Assembly: GCA_013398295.1 (NCBI GenBank)
Contig: VZSF01004775.1
Location: forward strand, 62,001 to 126,000
Source: Chionis minor
Taxonomy: Eukaryota > Chordata > Aves > Charadriiformes > Chionididae
Length of the DNA: 64,000 nt
Direction of reading: 5' to 3'
Shown here: positions 37,601-47,500 of the stretch, in pieces
Position numbering within the stretch: position 1 is the stretch's first letter
Layout of the letters: each line of letters begins with the position of its first letter
The notes under the pieces: generated by a model
The model's input: only the letters and a program-made list of their open reading frames with translations
Databases searched by the model: none
What the model was told of the DNA's origin: nothing
Position numbers and translations under genes: made by a program

Positions 37601-40343
37601 GGAATTAAGAAGAAAAAGAGGAAAGATTTTCTCCCTTACTGATTTTGTTCAAACACAATAGGGTTAAAGTATTTAAACTGTACCAGCTAGCGTAAAAGTT
37701 TCCTAAGGAGAATGCGATGTAGCAGCACATAGAGCCTGCGATGGTCCACTTGCAGCCCAGCTTCTTGATGAGGACTGGAGGGAGGAACATGGACGATAAG
37801 ATGAGTGCAGCATAGAGAACACTTAGGGAAGCAACACCTAGGCCTTCTTCTGAGTGGAGACTGCTCTGCATGGACAGAAAGAGCGGTTCAGACAAATTTT
37901 ATCACAGGCACATGTTACTATGGTGTACAGGGAGTGGCTTCAGGCAGAAGCAGAGACATGAGAGCTGGGGTGGGGTATTTCTCCCTCCTTTCCCCAAAGC
38001 AGCCTGATTATGGGTTTATGGTTTTCCTTACAATGACAGCCCATTTATAAAAGATGATACAGAACCAGATGGGGATTGCTCAGAACCAAAGCTTTGCTAA
38101 ATTAGACTTTAGATTATTTAATGTAGTTTGTTTGAGTTTTTCTTTGAAAGCAAGCTGAATGAAGGATGATCTCTTTTCTTGGCCTTCCCTTTTTGTCTCT
38201 GATAGGAATACCCTCACATCTGCATTGCAAGGGCTTACTTAGCAACAGTGGAAAATTCTTTGCTTTAAACTACAGGTCTGATAATTTCTAAATTCTTCAG
38301 AGGCCAAGGTCCAAATATCCTAATATCCTCATAGTAACCCTTTGTGGTTGGAAGTAATTGATTTACTCACATTTTCGCAATGGAGGAAGAAGATTTTACT
38401 ATTCTACCCAGGTTTTACATTCTTATGCTTAAAATAGTTCTCTTATGTTGATACTGTAATAGTTGCAATTATATGATCAAGATGCTGCTTATCAACATTT
38501 TCCTGTTGGTTTTCATTAAAAGCTTACATGATCCGGTATGATTTTGGAAGGGGGAAATGGGTGGGTGGGTGTGTGTGTGTGGGGAGACAGCATTGGAGAG
38601 TGCTAGAGGAGAGCTGGTAGCTGCACTGACCACTTCCAAGCCCTGTGGTGGCTGCATGGTCTGGCCATGCAGGACCGTGGTGGCAGCTGCATGGCTCCCG
38701 TGGTGAGATGCAGGCGTCGAGACAGGGAGGTGAGGAGGGAATTTTCTCTGTCAAGCAGTGTCAACGTATTTGGGATTTGAATGGTTGTTTTGTAAAAAGG
38801 AAAAGAGGATTCCTGATAACTGAGGCCTTATTTCTGAAACATCCTACATACCTGGTTTTGTCAGCTACAGCTTCCAAAAATTAGGAGCCAGGACTCCCAA
38901 ATCATATGATTAGCTTAATTGTTACTGGTTGGTTTTTCAGTTGGGGTTGGGTTGTTTTGCATATTTTTAATGCTTCTCCTGCAGGCTACAATACAATAAA
39001 ATAACCTACTTTTGATTGCACCTTAGCAAGTCCTCTTTAACCACCAAGGCAAAATGGAGATGGAAGGAGGCTACTTTGTGAATCAGCACCACTGCCTCCT
39101 GCAGCGTTAGGAGAGACTCTGTGTTCCAGCAGTTATCCTGAGCATGCATCATTTCAGATGGTGGGGCTGACTCATGGCTTCTTGGCTTTATCATTCCGCT
39201 CCTCATTAGTCTGCCCAGCATGTAACATCTCCATCCATTTTTGTTTTTTGTGGAACTTCCCTGAACTTGGAATTTAACAGTGTCAGTGAACAGAAAATGC
39301 TTGAGGAGAGAAGAGAAAGATGTACAGAACTAGCAAAGACCTCCTGAAATGAGGTCAACTTGGTTACTGCAAGCGAGTGTATCATGCTCTATATCAAGCT
39401 CCACCTTTGAAGCATATAGATTCCCACACCAGTTGGAAAATCCTTCTAGAACCCAATTGTTCAGGGTCATCTTTTAATATCCTGCCTAAACTTCCTCATG
39501 GATGGCTTATATCCATTTTTTTGTCATTAGACCAGAAGAGTCTGCTCGTCTGAAAAGCTCCTCCTTGTATTTATACTCTGAAGCATTCACAGACGGCAAC
39601 AGTAACCCCAAGCCTTTTAGTACAGCTATACTAGACAGGCTGGCTCTGATGGTATCCTGAGTGTTCCAGTCATTCTAGAAACCTCTCGCTACTGTGTTTT
39701 AAGATGTTAATGCCAATACAAGCCACAGCTGCCTTTGATTTAAAATAATATTTTTTATTATTATGTTACATCATGACACCAGGAATTATTGTATTATTTA
39801 ATATTTATATTACCTAATAGATTGGACATACATTTTTATTATTTTCTATTGATATATAATTATAATAATAAAATCACAGCAATTTAGAAATATTCAGAAC
39901 AAACCATTTTCAGAAATGAAGTTTGTTTCCCATTTTGCAGTATCTTCTTTTGAGAAAAATCTCAGAGAAAATTAGTTTTCATTCAAGCAACTTTTGTGGA
40001 CCTAAAGAAGTGGTCTGACACAAGTATTCAAACTATTTGAGATGAACTAGAATAAAATATTTAGTAAACGCTATGGATCTGAGTGAGGGATACTAGTCTG
40101 CATAAAATTCATGTCCTAACTCACCTCATAAAAAAAACCTGTGCATGCTGTCCTCACAGAAACTGGGGAAAGACTGACAGGTTTCACACAACCAGCTGGC
40201 CTGATGCCCTTCTAAGGCCAGCTATCCAGCCAACCAGTGGGAAATGCTCTACTTACCTGTAGGCTCTGGAGTCCTCCATAAGCAGTGAAGAGAAGTAAAA
40301 ATCCAAAAGAAATGACCAAAACATTCTTAAGATTCCTTTCCAT
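19411..40343 (-). CDS. UNC93A: UNC93A, atypical major-facilitator membrane protein (8 coding exons, complete)
   Basis: Exons in order: 40343-40257, 37865-37684, 36905-36676, 33653-33528, 30604-30387, 29229-29094, 27482-27351 and 19676-19411. All introns are GT-AG and all phases match, giving 1377 nt, 458 residues and a TAA stop, against 457 residues in human. UNC93 proteins are multi-span membrane proteins with an MFS-like fold. Nematode UNC-93 regulates a two-pore potassium channel, while the transport role of vertebrate UNC93A is unsettled. Visible signs are the N-terminal membrane segment with LLLFTAYGGLQSLQ, then EEGLGV, LGCKWTIAGS, LGGAPLWSAKCTYLTIAGN, NQYFGVFFLIFQSSGIWGNL, ALWGLSDAVWQTQ and EAAFANYRLWESVGFVIAF. 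The variable loop in exon 4 keeps one N-glycosylation sequon (NNT). The start has a good context (AACATGG). Intron 7 contains the false duplication and gap. Confidence 0.97.
21756..23452 (+). repeat. Left copy of a 1697-bp exact-length duplication ending at the gap
   Basis: The sequence from TTATAAACTTTCCAGATTG to GGAAGATGAGAGGG recurs at 23944-25640. The offset is 2188 bp wherever checked, including through homopolymers of 9-10 bases, so there are no indels, and no mismatch was noticed. The copy stops exactly at the first N. This is best explained as unmerged contig overlap. Confidence 0.95.
22861..23160 (+). mobile_element. CR1 LINE 3' fragment, plus orientation (left copy)
   Basis: Contains the CR1 3' landmarks: ACTGGCACAGGTTGCCCAGG, a GAGTTTCCCTCCCTGGAGAT-type stretch, GGACTAGGTGACCT and the terminal ATTCTGTGATTCTG. 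It is 5'-truncated, as usual. Its duplicate is at 25049-25348. Confidence 0.93.
23453..23943. other. Assembly gap (491 N)
   Basis: Uninterrupted N run. The same 1697-bp sequence abuts it on both sides, so the gap size is probably arbitrary or negative. The reading frames of X residues across it are meaningless. Confidence 0.99.
23944..25640 (+). repeat. Right copy of the 1697-bp duplication, starting at the gap
   Basis: Begins at the first base after the N run and matches 21756-23452. The sequence then continues uniquely from 25641. See the left copy. Confidence 0.95.
25049..25348 (+). mobile_element. CR1 LINE 3' fragment (right copy of the duplicated segment)
   Basis: The same insertion as at 22861-23160, present twice only because the surrounding sequence is duplicated. 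It should be counted once. Confidence 0.93.
27351..27482 (-). CDS. UNC93A: UNC93A coding exon 7
   Basis: 132 bp behind an AAATCAACAG acceptor, ending at a GTAAGT donor. It encodes TVTNTACIIALLLWKPHP, then LAVFFIFPALWGLSDAVWQT and QTN. It contains two membrane segments and the conserved DAVWQTQ motif. Confidence 0.96.
27483..29093. other. UNC93A intron 6
   Basis: 1.6 kb. It holds an imperfect (TTG/TTA)n tract at about 28060-28120 next to a poly-T run. The + strand frame at 28452-28850 resembles no protein family. Confidence 0.75.
29094..29229 (-). CDS. UNC93A: UNC93A coding exon 6
   Basis: 136 bp between a TCTCTTCCAG acceptor and a GTATGT donor, with no long open frame to advertise it. It encodes AYVTCALGIHYVGYVMICFS, then SLCSLLFGKISQFTGRKLL, ending after one base of a split codon. 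The match to the family's VTC-LG-VGYVMICFSA region is clear. Confidence 0.94.
30387..30604 (-). CDS. UNC93A: UNC93A coding exon 5
   Basis: 218 bp from a TTTTTGCAG acceptor to a GTGTGG donor. It encodes SGVLAVLLIVIFLDQ, a charged loop, PSFWSTFLATF, DKRQCLLIP and YSGFEQGFLSGDYTK, ending in phase 0. The open frame runs on into the intron, so the end depends on the join to exon 6. Confidence 0.93.
30605..33527. other. UNC93A intron 4
   Basis: 2.9 kb. It contains a short CR1 tail (31931-31993) and poly-T runs near 31120-31146. No exon was recognised. Confidence 0.75.
31931..31993 (-). mobile_element. CR1 LINE extreme 3' end, minus orientation
   Basis: TCATAGAATCATAGAATCAT, then TTGGTTGGAAGAGACCTTTG and ATCATCAAGTCCAACC: the inverted avian CR1 tail, only about 60 bp long. 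Confidence 0.93.
33528..33653 (-). CDS. UNC93A: UNC93A coding exon 4 (variable loop)
   Basis: 126 bp between a GAATCAG acceptor and a GTAAGT donor. It encodes EISEENLACCGAHDCLTDAT, a sequon NNT, then SLIYTLLGIYT. The Cys pairs around CCGAHDC resemble the family's extracytoplasmic loop. It is too short and variable to find by frame length; phase and flanking exons fix it. Confidence 0.9.
33654..36675. other. UNC93A intron 3
   Basis: 3.0 kb with no recognised exon or repeat family. Confidence 0.7.
36676..36905 (-). CDS. UNC93A: UNC93A coding exon 3
   Basis: 230 bp from a TTTGGCAG acceptor. It completes the split Trp codon, then encodes YTLIPTSVILGLGGAPLWSA, the AEKAGKNGKDI loop and the GVFFLIFQSSGIWGNL helix, ending after the first G of a Gly codon at a GTAAAA donor. 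This is the most conserved exon of the gene. Confidence 0.96.
37684..37865 (-). CDS. UNC93A: UNC93A coding exon 2
   Basis: 182 bp behind a GTCCATGCAG acceptor. It encodes SSLHSEEGLGVASLSVLYAA through NFYASW and ends after two bases of the Trp codon at a GTACAG donor. Two membrane segments flank the conserved LGCKW loop. Confidence 0.95.
37866..40256. other. UNC93A intron 1
   Basis: 2.4 kb. It holds a (GGGT)/(GT) patch near 38557-38582 and a short run of GTGGTGGCTGCATGG-like units near 38640-38720. An AT-rich stretch lies at 39740-39870. No exon was recognised. Confidence 0.7.
40257..40343 (-). CDS. UNC93A: UNC93A coding exon 1
   Basis: 87 bp, 29 codons, start ATG at 40343, ending in phase 0 before a GTAAGT donor. 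It encodes MERNLKNVLVISFG and the rest of the first membrane helix through GGLQSLQ. Confidence 0.95.
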
Positions 40344-40353
40344 GTTGATTCAT
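40327..40353 (-). promoter_or_regulatory. Upstream reading frame overlapping the UNC93A start codon
   Basis: An ATG 10 nt upstream of the UNC93A ATG, in another frame, encodes MNQHGKES and stops inside the UNC93A coding sequence. Its context is weak (T at -3, A at +4) and that of the main ATG is good, so leaky scanning is expected. It matters only if transcription starts upstream of 40353. Confidence 0.6.
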
Positions 40354-41059
40354 GCAACACAAAAGATGTGCCGGTGTGCAGAGCTGATCCAATTATTCCA
40401 GCAGATGCTTTGAGTTGGAGAAAAACAGCTTAAACAGTTTTTGGAAAAGGTCGCTTCTCACTGCATTTGTAGAGGAAAGAGTTGTTAATTATTTGAGAAT
40501 TGGGCAGTGAACTTTACTTTTTCTGATAGTGAAAACCCTTTACAGAGCTGTTACTCATTCACCTCTTGTGACTGAGGCAATAACAAGCTCTCCCAAAGGA
40601 TATCAGTCAGGTTTTATTAGATAGGTATATAAGTCACTTACAACACTTAGACCAATTTTAGTATTGCAGTCATACATTATATGGCGCTCTCCTATCACTA
40701 GCACAGAAGAAAAAACTTGCAAGCAGTGAAATGCTTATCTGTCATGAAGATACACTAATCCATAAAGGGCAAAGATTAAAAGATCATACTGATATCTATA
40801 CCGGGCCTATTGCTTAACTAAGGTTACAAAACCATACAAGGAAATGTGGCTGTGTGTGCTAGAGTGTTGTCTGCATACACTGGCTCTATAGCTGTGCAGT
40901 GTACCAAAACAAGGCGCTCACTGCTTGGCAAGCAAGAGAATCTTCACCCGTGGTGAACCCTGTGGCTTTGGTGTTTCAAATTTACCAAGTCAGACTCATG
41001 AAAACTCATTGTCTCTGTTCGGGACACATTGGCCATCCTGCAAGTCCTAACTGAGCTTT
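40354..41059. other. UNC93A 5' flank, presumed promoter and 5' UTR
   Basis: No CpG island. An HNF1-like sequence GTTAATTATTTGA lies at 40484-40496, and a pyrimidine-rich acceptor-like site on the minus strand (CTTTCCTCTACAAATGCAG) about 120 bp upstream of the ATG could join an upstream non-coding exon. The transcription start was not identified. Confidence 0.3.
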
Positions 41060-41064
41060 TGAAT

Positions 41065-41221
41065 TGCAGTTTAACTCCAGCCGGCAACTAGGACCACACA
41101 GCCACTCACTCACTTCTCTTCCTTTCCCCCAGAAGGGCAGGGAGAAGAGGGAGAAAAGAAAGGGAAAGGGGAAACCCCGGGTTGAGGTTTTATACAAAAT
41201 AATGGAAAAGGAAAATAATAA

Positions 41222-41274
<53 letters not shown>

Positions 41275-41612
41275 AAAGAATATACAAGGTAAAGCAATAC
41301 AACACAAGTTGCTCTCACCACACGGTGAAGTGGTTACCCAGCCTGTCCCAAGCAGTGACCGTGGATTCCCGGCCCCAGCCAACCCCCATTTATATACTGA
41401 GCGTGATGTCTATGGTATGGAATATTCCATTGGCCAGCTTGTTCTGTCTATGCTCCCTCTCAGCTTCTATGGGAGGCTGAAAAAAGTCCTTAACTAACAT
41501 CACCTGGCAACTACTAAAACAATATGCATTATCAACATTCCCTTCACACCAGATCTGAAACACAGCAGCTACTAGAAAAAAAATTAACTCCGTCCCAGCC
41601 TAAACCAGGACA
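41065..41612 (-). mobile_element. ERVL-type solo LTR with 5-bp target duplication, minus orientation
   Basis: 548 bp. On the minus strand it starts TGTCCTGGTTTAGGCTGGGA and ends in the GTTGCCGGCTGGAGTTAAAC-type 3' region before CA. TATATAAA at 41389-41396 (minus) is the LTR TATA box. TGAAT flanks it exactly on both sides (41060-41064 and 41613-41617). No internal viral genes remain. A trinucleotide microsatellite sits inside. Confidence 0.93.
41214..41274 (+). repeat. (TAG)n microsatellite inside the LTR
   Basis: AATAATAATAG followed by about 17 TAG units. It explains the poly-Ser, poly-Tyr and poly-Leu frames at this place. Avian ERVL LTRs carry a TTATTATTATT stretch here, the likely seed. 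Confidence 0.95.
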
Positions 41613-42201
41613 TGAATATTCCCCTTTTGAGCACAGAACGTCCTCTCTCTCCCTAAACCAGGGATCCTTCCTGCAGCTGTAGCACAGGAGGGATTTAAGC
41701 TTGGTAGCAAAGTGGAATCCAAAAAAGAGCATGCTGTAACGTTAACATAGCCAAGTGGAGGTGGTCTGTAGGGTGTCCATAGTGCCTAGTGGGAATGCAC
41801 AGCTAAGACTTGGTCTAAATCCCACTAGATGGCACAATTTTGCTTCCCACAGGGATATTCGAGGGTGAGGGGAGGAAGCTTCAATGCATTAATTCATTTA
41901 AGATATTAAAGAGGTCACAGCTAGTTTCTACTTTGGAGAAAATTCCAGTATGTGCCTTTGTATTTTCTTTTGTCTTATAATCTTCTTGAATGAAATAATG
42001 CAGAAAACATAATCTTTTAATTCTCCATTGTTAATGGTACATCTATATTGCAAGTCTAGATAGTGAAATACTGGGTTTTTATTTTACAGACCACTATTCT
42101 CAGCATGCAAACACTTTCAATTAGATCACAATACTACTCTTGTTTTGCAGTGTTTGTAATCCTCTACAAGGCTTATAAACCAATCTGGTGGTACTTCGGC
42201 C

Positions 42202-42367
42202 TAGTGATTTCCAATCTTTTTGGGTTAATGGACCCTTGCAATTTTCCAGTGCAGATCCGCGTGTAAGAAATTTTCACTTGGTAATAACATGATTGTTTCT
42301 GGTTTGGATCCCTTAGAAATAGTCTGCAAAATTCTAGGGATTTGAGGTCACAGATTGAAAACCGCTG
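42202..42367. mobile_element. Old hAT-like inverted-repeat element (MITE), 166 bp
   Basis: The left end TAGTGATTTCCAATCT and the inverse of the right end, CAGCGGTTTTCAATCT, match at most positions and resemble the CAGTGGTTCTCAAC-type termini of hAT elements. GGGTTAATGGACCCTTGCA next to the left end fits too. No 8-bp target duplication survives, so the element is ancient. Confidence 0.5.
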
Positions 42368-42836
42368 AAGAAATGAATGAGAAAATGTAACAATAATGCT
42401 TGTCGTAAACAAAAGCGTAACTGTCACCTGCTTGGGCAGAGGCAAGAACGAAGGATAGTGCAAAGTGCACTCAGTTGTAACAGCCTTTGTTTTAGTGCTC
42501 TTTCTTGACATTAGCAGCAATAACAACACAGCTTTAAAAAAATCAGCATTAACTGGATGCTATTTTTAAAATGCAGTGTTGGATAGGTTATCTGAGCAGC
42601 ACTTCTGCTTTGGAGGAATTCTTAACTCCTAGCTCAGTCACGTCCGCTTAGCAGCAAGTGTTGGAGAGCATACGGGGGATGGTGGGGCTTTTTTTTGTGG
42701 AGGTTTTTTTATTATTTTTCCGCTCCTTTTGACTGATCAAAGACATTTCGGCCTGTTCCACATCCCTTGCCCAGAGCTTTTGGTTAGCCAGCTGCCTGGT
42801 CCTGAGCCCCTCCTTAGGAATGTGTGGAGTCTTTAC

Positions 42837-43014
42837 CAAGGATATCTGATAAGGCCGAGGATCTCTTCCTTTGGTACCAGGCAGCGGGTGGCTCCGGCAG
42901 GCCTGCTGTGTATCACCCCTGACACCTCTTTCATTCTTTCTGCCAGTCTAACTAAGATTAAGTGAGCCTCAGGAGCTGTGCACTGCATTTTGGGCTTAGC
43001 TATCGCGCAGGAGG
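42837..43014 (-). other. Candidate coding exon Y of an unrecognised gene
   Basis: 178 bp on the minus strand between an acceptor GGTGGCTGCAG and a donor CCTTG/GTAAAG. It starts with two bases that complete a codon left open by the candidate exon at 44251-44492. The frame reads SCAIAKPKMQC, then LVRLAERMKEVSGVIHSR, and ends near KEEILGLIRYP. Codon choice looks protein-like, but no family is recognised and frames of this length arise by chance. Confidence 0.25.
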
Positions 43015-44250
43015 CTGCAGCCACCAAACTGAAATGTCTTGCAGAGCGCAATCACAAAAACGGGAGATAGAAGAGGATGGTTAAATTCATGACTCCGTCC
43101 CACAGCCAGTCATGTTTATTTTCCTGTGTTTATTTTCTCAGTGTAAATGAGGGCAGCCTTTGCTTAAAAGATTGTAGCACCAGAGTCTAATCTTTGGGGA
43201 GTTTTGTGCTTCATGATTATCATTTCCCTATTTACTCTTTGCTGGTCAAATATATTGTCTAGGCAGTTATTTTAACAACAACAAAACAAAAAACCCAACA
43301 CCCAGAATACTTAACATAGGATTTTCTGTCTTAGGAGGCTTCTAATTGATTGGCTCCTTGGTGGTACACAGTATCCCTTGTGTCTATCAGTAGAAAGGAT
43401 GAGTATTTTTATATGTCTGCTGGTCAATAGTTTGGCCACCTACATAATATGGGCAAGTGTTGCAAAAGCTGTTCTAACTGGGCCCTAATTGGGACTGGTC
43501 TCCGAGGATCTGACACTGAACAGGAGCTGCAGAGGACAAGTGCTTGCCCATGGATGCCTTCAAACACAGGGACAGGGAGAGGGGAGAGTAGAGGCCGTCT
43601 TGGAGAAATGAAGCTGATTTCTGCCCTTTTTCCAAGGTGAAGACATTGCAAATGTACTATAGGGGAACATCAGGACAGAGCCTATTCTCCTGAGCTCTAG
43701 CAGTACTAGAAACCCTCAGTATATTCTCTTGTGCTGGAGCTCTTAACAGTGGCAAAGCCAGCAGAATGCATGGTCCTTCTTGGTAAGCTACAGAGAGCAA
43801 CATGGCTCACCCTCTGAGCTGGTTGAACCCATGCTGCTGCTATTTAATCCATCCTGTTAGACACACGAGCCCTGAACTGTCTTTCCAGAGACTACTGTGG
43901 GGTAGTCAGGACCCTCCTTTGACTAAGCTACCACCACCCCAAATGCTCACCTTCCAGGGGCTGTCACACAGAGAATGCTCTTCATGGGCTGTAGCAGTGT
44001 AAGTGTCCTGAGGAAATAAATTACTTCTCTTGAGAGTGGGGTACTTGTAAAACTTAAGGCTGACACAACAGGCAACGTTAAATTATTTAGATTTGAAAAA
44101 TCTTTCACAGCTTGCAGATGGCATAGGAAAGCATGGCTGACTCCTAGGAGATGCCCAGGCACATCTAACTCTACTGTAGCCACTCTTTTTTTCCAAAGTC
44201 CTGTTCTCCCAGGAAATTATCCTGACCCAACATACCTGCAGTGTTCCTAC

Positions 44251-44492
44251 CTGCCAGATCAATGTCAGAGTTCTCCATTTTTATTTGCCGCTTCAGAAGA
44301 AAAGGGCTAATTAAAATTCGAGGCTGCTTGGTCCAGGCTTCCTGCACAGCATTTCCTTTCTTGCTGTGAAAGCCTGGCCACTCTGCTCTGTTCTTCCTCT
44401 CCTCCTTCACCTGCACAGGTGCCCTGTTGATTTTGGAGTTGAAGCAGGGATGGCTAAATGCGATGCGTGTGCCTTGCAAAGGCCCGCCATTC
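44251..44492 (-). other. Candidate coding exon X of an unrecognised gene
   Basis: About 242 bp on the minus strand, from an acceptor ending CCCCTGTCAG (or 11 bp earlier, TTTCTAAG) to a donor GGCAG/GTAGGA. A second in-frame donor CTGCAG/GTATGT lies 15 nt further on. It reads IAFSHPCFNSKINRAPVQVK, then EAWTKQPRILISPFLLKRQI and MENSDIDLA. It ends one base into a codon, matching the two-base start of candidate exon Y. The protein is unknown to me. Confidence 0.27.
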
Positions 44493-44503
44493 CTGACAGG
44501 GGC

Positions 44504-47500
44504 CTTAGAAAATTCAGACAATACTGTTACATGTTGAGAGAGGGTCACAACTCAGATGTGACATTCATAACACTGAGCTGAACACATCAAGCGGTAACAG
44601 CTGTTTTCTCCTGGGAAGGGGGTTGGAAGGGAGTTGCCAGTCAGTAAACTCATTTTGCCCACAAAGTCAGAGGAAAATAATTTTTGTTGTGCCAAGGCTC
44701 CAGCAATGTGAATTGCTACGGTATGCCTCTAAAGGTCTAAATATCTCCTCCTCCTCCAGCATTTAAGCTCTCATTTCCAAATTTCCTGTGTTTCCATTCT
44801 CTCCTTTCAAATACTGCTCCTTTTCCACCATGAAATGCATCCACAGATACCGTCCTTTCATCTCTTCTTCCAAGACCCCTCTACATGCACGGCTGCAGAG
44901 ACATCAGTATGCCGCTTCTGTCAGAATCCTACCTGCTGACATCCTCTCTCTTTCTCTGGAGGCACCAAACTGTCTATCTCAATCTTCCTTTATGTCCTTG
45001 ATGTATGCTGTCCTTCGTTACTGCTTTGCTGTTCCCTAGCCATCGCCCTGCCTTCATCTCTCTGCTGCTCCCTCCTTACCCCATCTCCTGAGTGCCAACA
45101 GACTTTTTGCTCCCTAAGGGAGTCACCTGAAAACTGCTGGTTGTGTTCCCATCTCACAGGTCATCACACTACTTTTAGCCTTGCTGGCTGTAAGGTCCCT
45201 CTCCCTCAACACTTCTCTTAGTATCTCACAAGGCCCTTTTCCAGCTCCACTATGTATCCCTCCAGGAAGAAGAGGGGAGATGCCCTGTTTTCTGGGCTGG
45301 GAGCCAGCTCATGGTAGAAAGGAGGGACAAACAGAAAAGGAGCAGAGAGGATGCAGGCCATAGGCTTCAATGCAGCTGCGATGTTTCTATCAGTATGACT
45401 GTGCAGGGGACTTTCCCTACAGGGCATTTGTCTGCTCTGCTGAATCCAACTGTCCAAATAACCAATATTGTCTCTATAGTAAAGTCAGGACTCAGTTTAG
45501 GATAGGATGATGTGATGCCAGTCCAGCCTCACTCATAAATTTTTATCAGCCCAAGAAACTGTTTCTTTAAGTGTTGGCCTTCTTATAGATGTTACTCACT
45601 TCCTGAGATTTCCATCTCTCTTGGCTGGAGCTTTCAATGCACGAACATGTCTATGAGGGTGTTCACAGATACTAATTCTAGCCTAAGAAGAGATTCAAGC
45701 ATTGTGAAGGTAAGCCCCTGCCCTGTGTAGCAGCCGACCTCTCTGCGGAGGACAGCTAAGGAGATCAGCCTCTCCAGGCTGACAGCTACCCGCAAACAAC
45801 CCCTTATTTCTCCACCGCAGTTGTCATGCATTCATTCTCTTCTGTAAAGGTGCTTTCATCTGGTTCAGACTCAGCCTGTTCACATTCTACCTACTTAAAA
45901 CTGTTGCCTGAGCACAGATAATGTACATGTGTCTCGCCCTGCATTTTGGATGTTTCGGAATAGCTGGGGAAAACCCGTTTCTAATCCTAAACCAGCGCTG
46001 TGACTCAGTTGGTAGGACTTAACACCCTGCTAAGATAAACATGCCACTGTTGTGATCTGTGCTTTTATAATGAAAGGGTAGGGAGGCGGATCCTGCATAC
46101 GAACAATAGACTTTTGTGTGGCAGCAGCACTGAAGTCTTAAGAGCCATTTACTGGAAACTGCTCAACTGCATACTGGTTGTTCACAAGAGTATGCATCAG
46201 AAATTCCTTGCACACACCCATGATGTGGGCTGGGAGGATGGGACTCTGTCAGCCACTCAAACCATGTACTTTCACCTTTCCTTTTTGGTTCAGAGGTGGC
46301 TGCTCATGTTATTAATGTCCACTATCAAGCTAGCACAAAAAAAAGTCTGTAATGCTCAGCCAGGAAGCCCCTGCTTTTGAGACACTGTCACAAAGACTTG
46401 TGACCAGTTTATCTCCATGTGGAAATAAGGGGAAGGAGAGTGGGGCTCGATCCCAGAGCACAGGGTTGCTTAAAGGCTTATCACTGTAGACACCACAGGA
46501 TGTGGAGGTTCTTACTCTCCAGTGCCTTCCACCCTTCATTTGTCCATTGGCTGCACCCATGGCTGGAGACTGGCATAAGAGAAATATTTACCACGTATTT
46601 ACCACCCTATTTACTTGCCCTGGATGTAAATATCTATGGCAGATAAAAAGTATCATGACTCGTTTCCTCTAAGCCTTGCTCCCACGTGCTTCTACTTTCT
46701 GTCACTGAATATACCCTAACTCCATACAGGAGCAAGTGCTAACAAGCTGCAGAAGTGCAAGCAGGGGCTCTTGAGCATGAAACATCAAAAAGGGGCTGTT
46801 CTGTACAGGCTGGTGTGCAGTGTGCCATTAGAGAAAAGGGTTGCCATAGGCAAATAAGATCTATTAAAATCAATCAGAATAGCTGATTTTTTTTTTGTTG
46901 TTGTTTTCTTTCCAGCAGTAAATTTTGATGACAAAACATCTTCCCTATCCCAGTAGATATCACCATGTGCCAGGAGCAGGCTACTTCCTGTTTTACCCAG
47001 CGTTTTCTGTGACACGAAATATGGGGAAGCTCCATAACCCTCTCCTAGGGTAACAGAGAGTCTCTCCCAGGCCTGTGCAACAGAGTCCTTCCCTTGCCCC
47101 AGTACCGGTAAATCATGCAGCCATCCAGGACACTGTTTCTCTACCAGCTGTCCTTGACCCTTTTCCTCCCATTTGCAGCCCTGCCTTCTCCCAAACACAT
47201 CTCTCCAACTGCAGGCCCATTAGTTTGCATCTTGCATTCAATCAAATCAAGTTACCTTTTTGAGTGGCTTCCTGAACTTTGAGATTATGGAGCTATGGTA
47301 GACCTCCCTCGAAACAGGTACCGGAGTCCAGCTGGGAATGTCTTGACAGTTGCTGCTCTGAACAAGCTTCACATTTCCCATCTGTTCTATGGAGACAAGC
47401 AAGCCCTCTCTGTATTTCTAATCTTGCACTGACCTTTATGGAAACTGCGCCACTATGTTTATGAGGGTTGTGAAACTCCTATCCCACCCTTGTTTGGAAA

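Noticed and set aside
41006..41480. Poly-Ser, poly-Tyr and poly-Leu frames
   Set aside because: Translation of the (TAG)n array and LTR sequence.
45634..45831. Leucine-rich minus frame, with a + strand candidate exon ending at AAG/GTAAGC
   Set aside because: The codon pattern looks plausible on both strands, but there is no family, no partner exon in phase and no further support.
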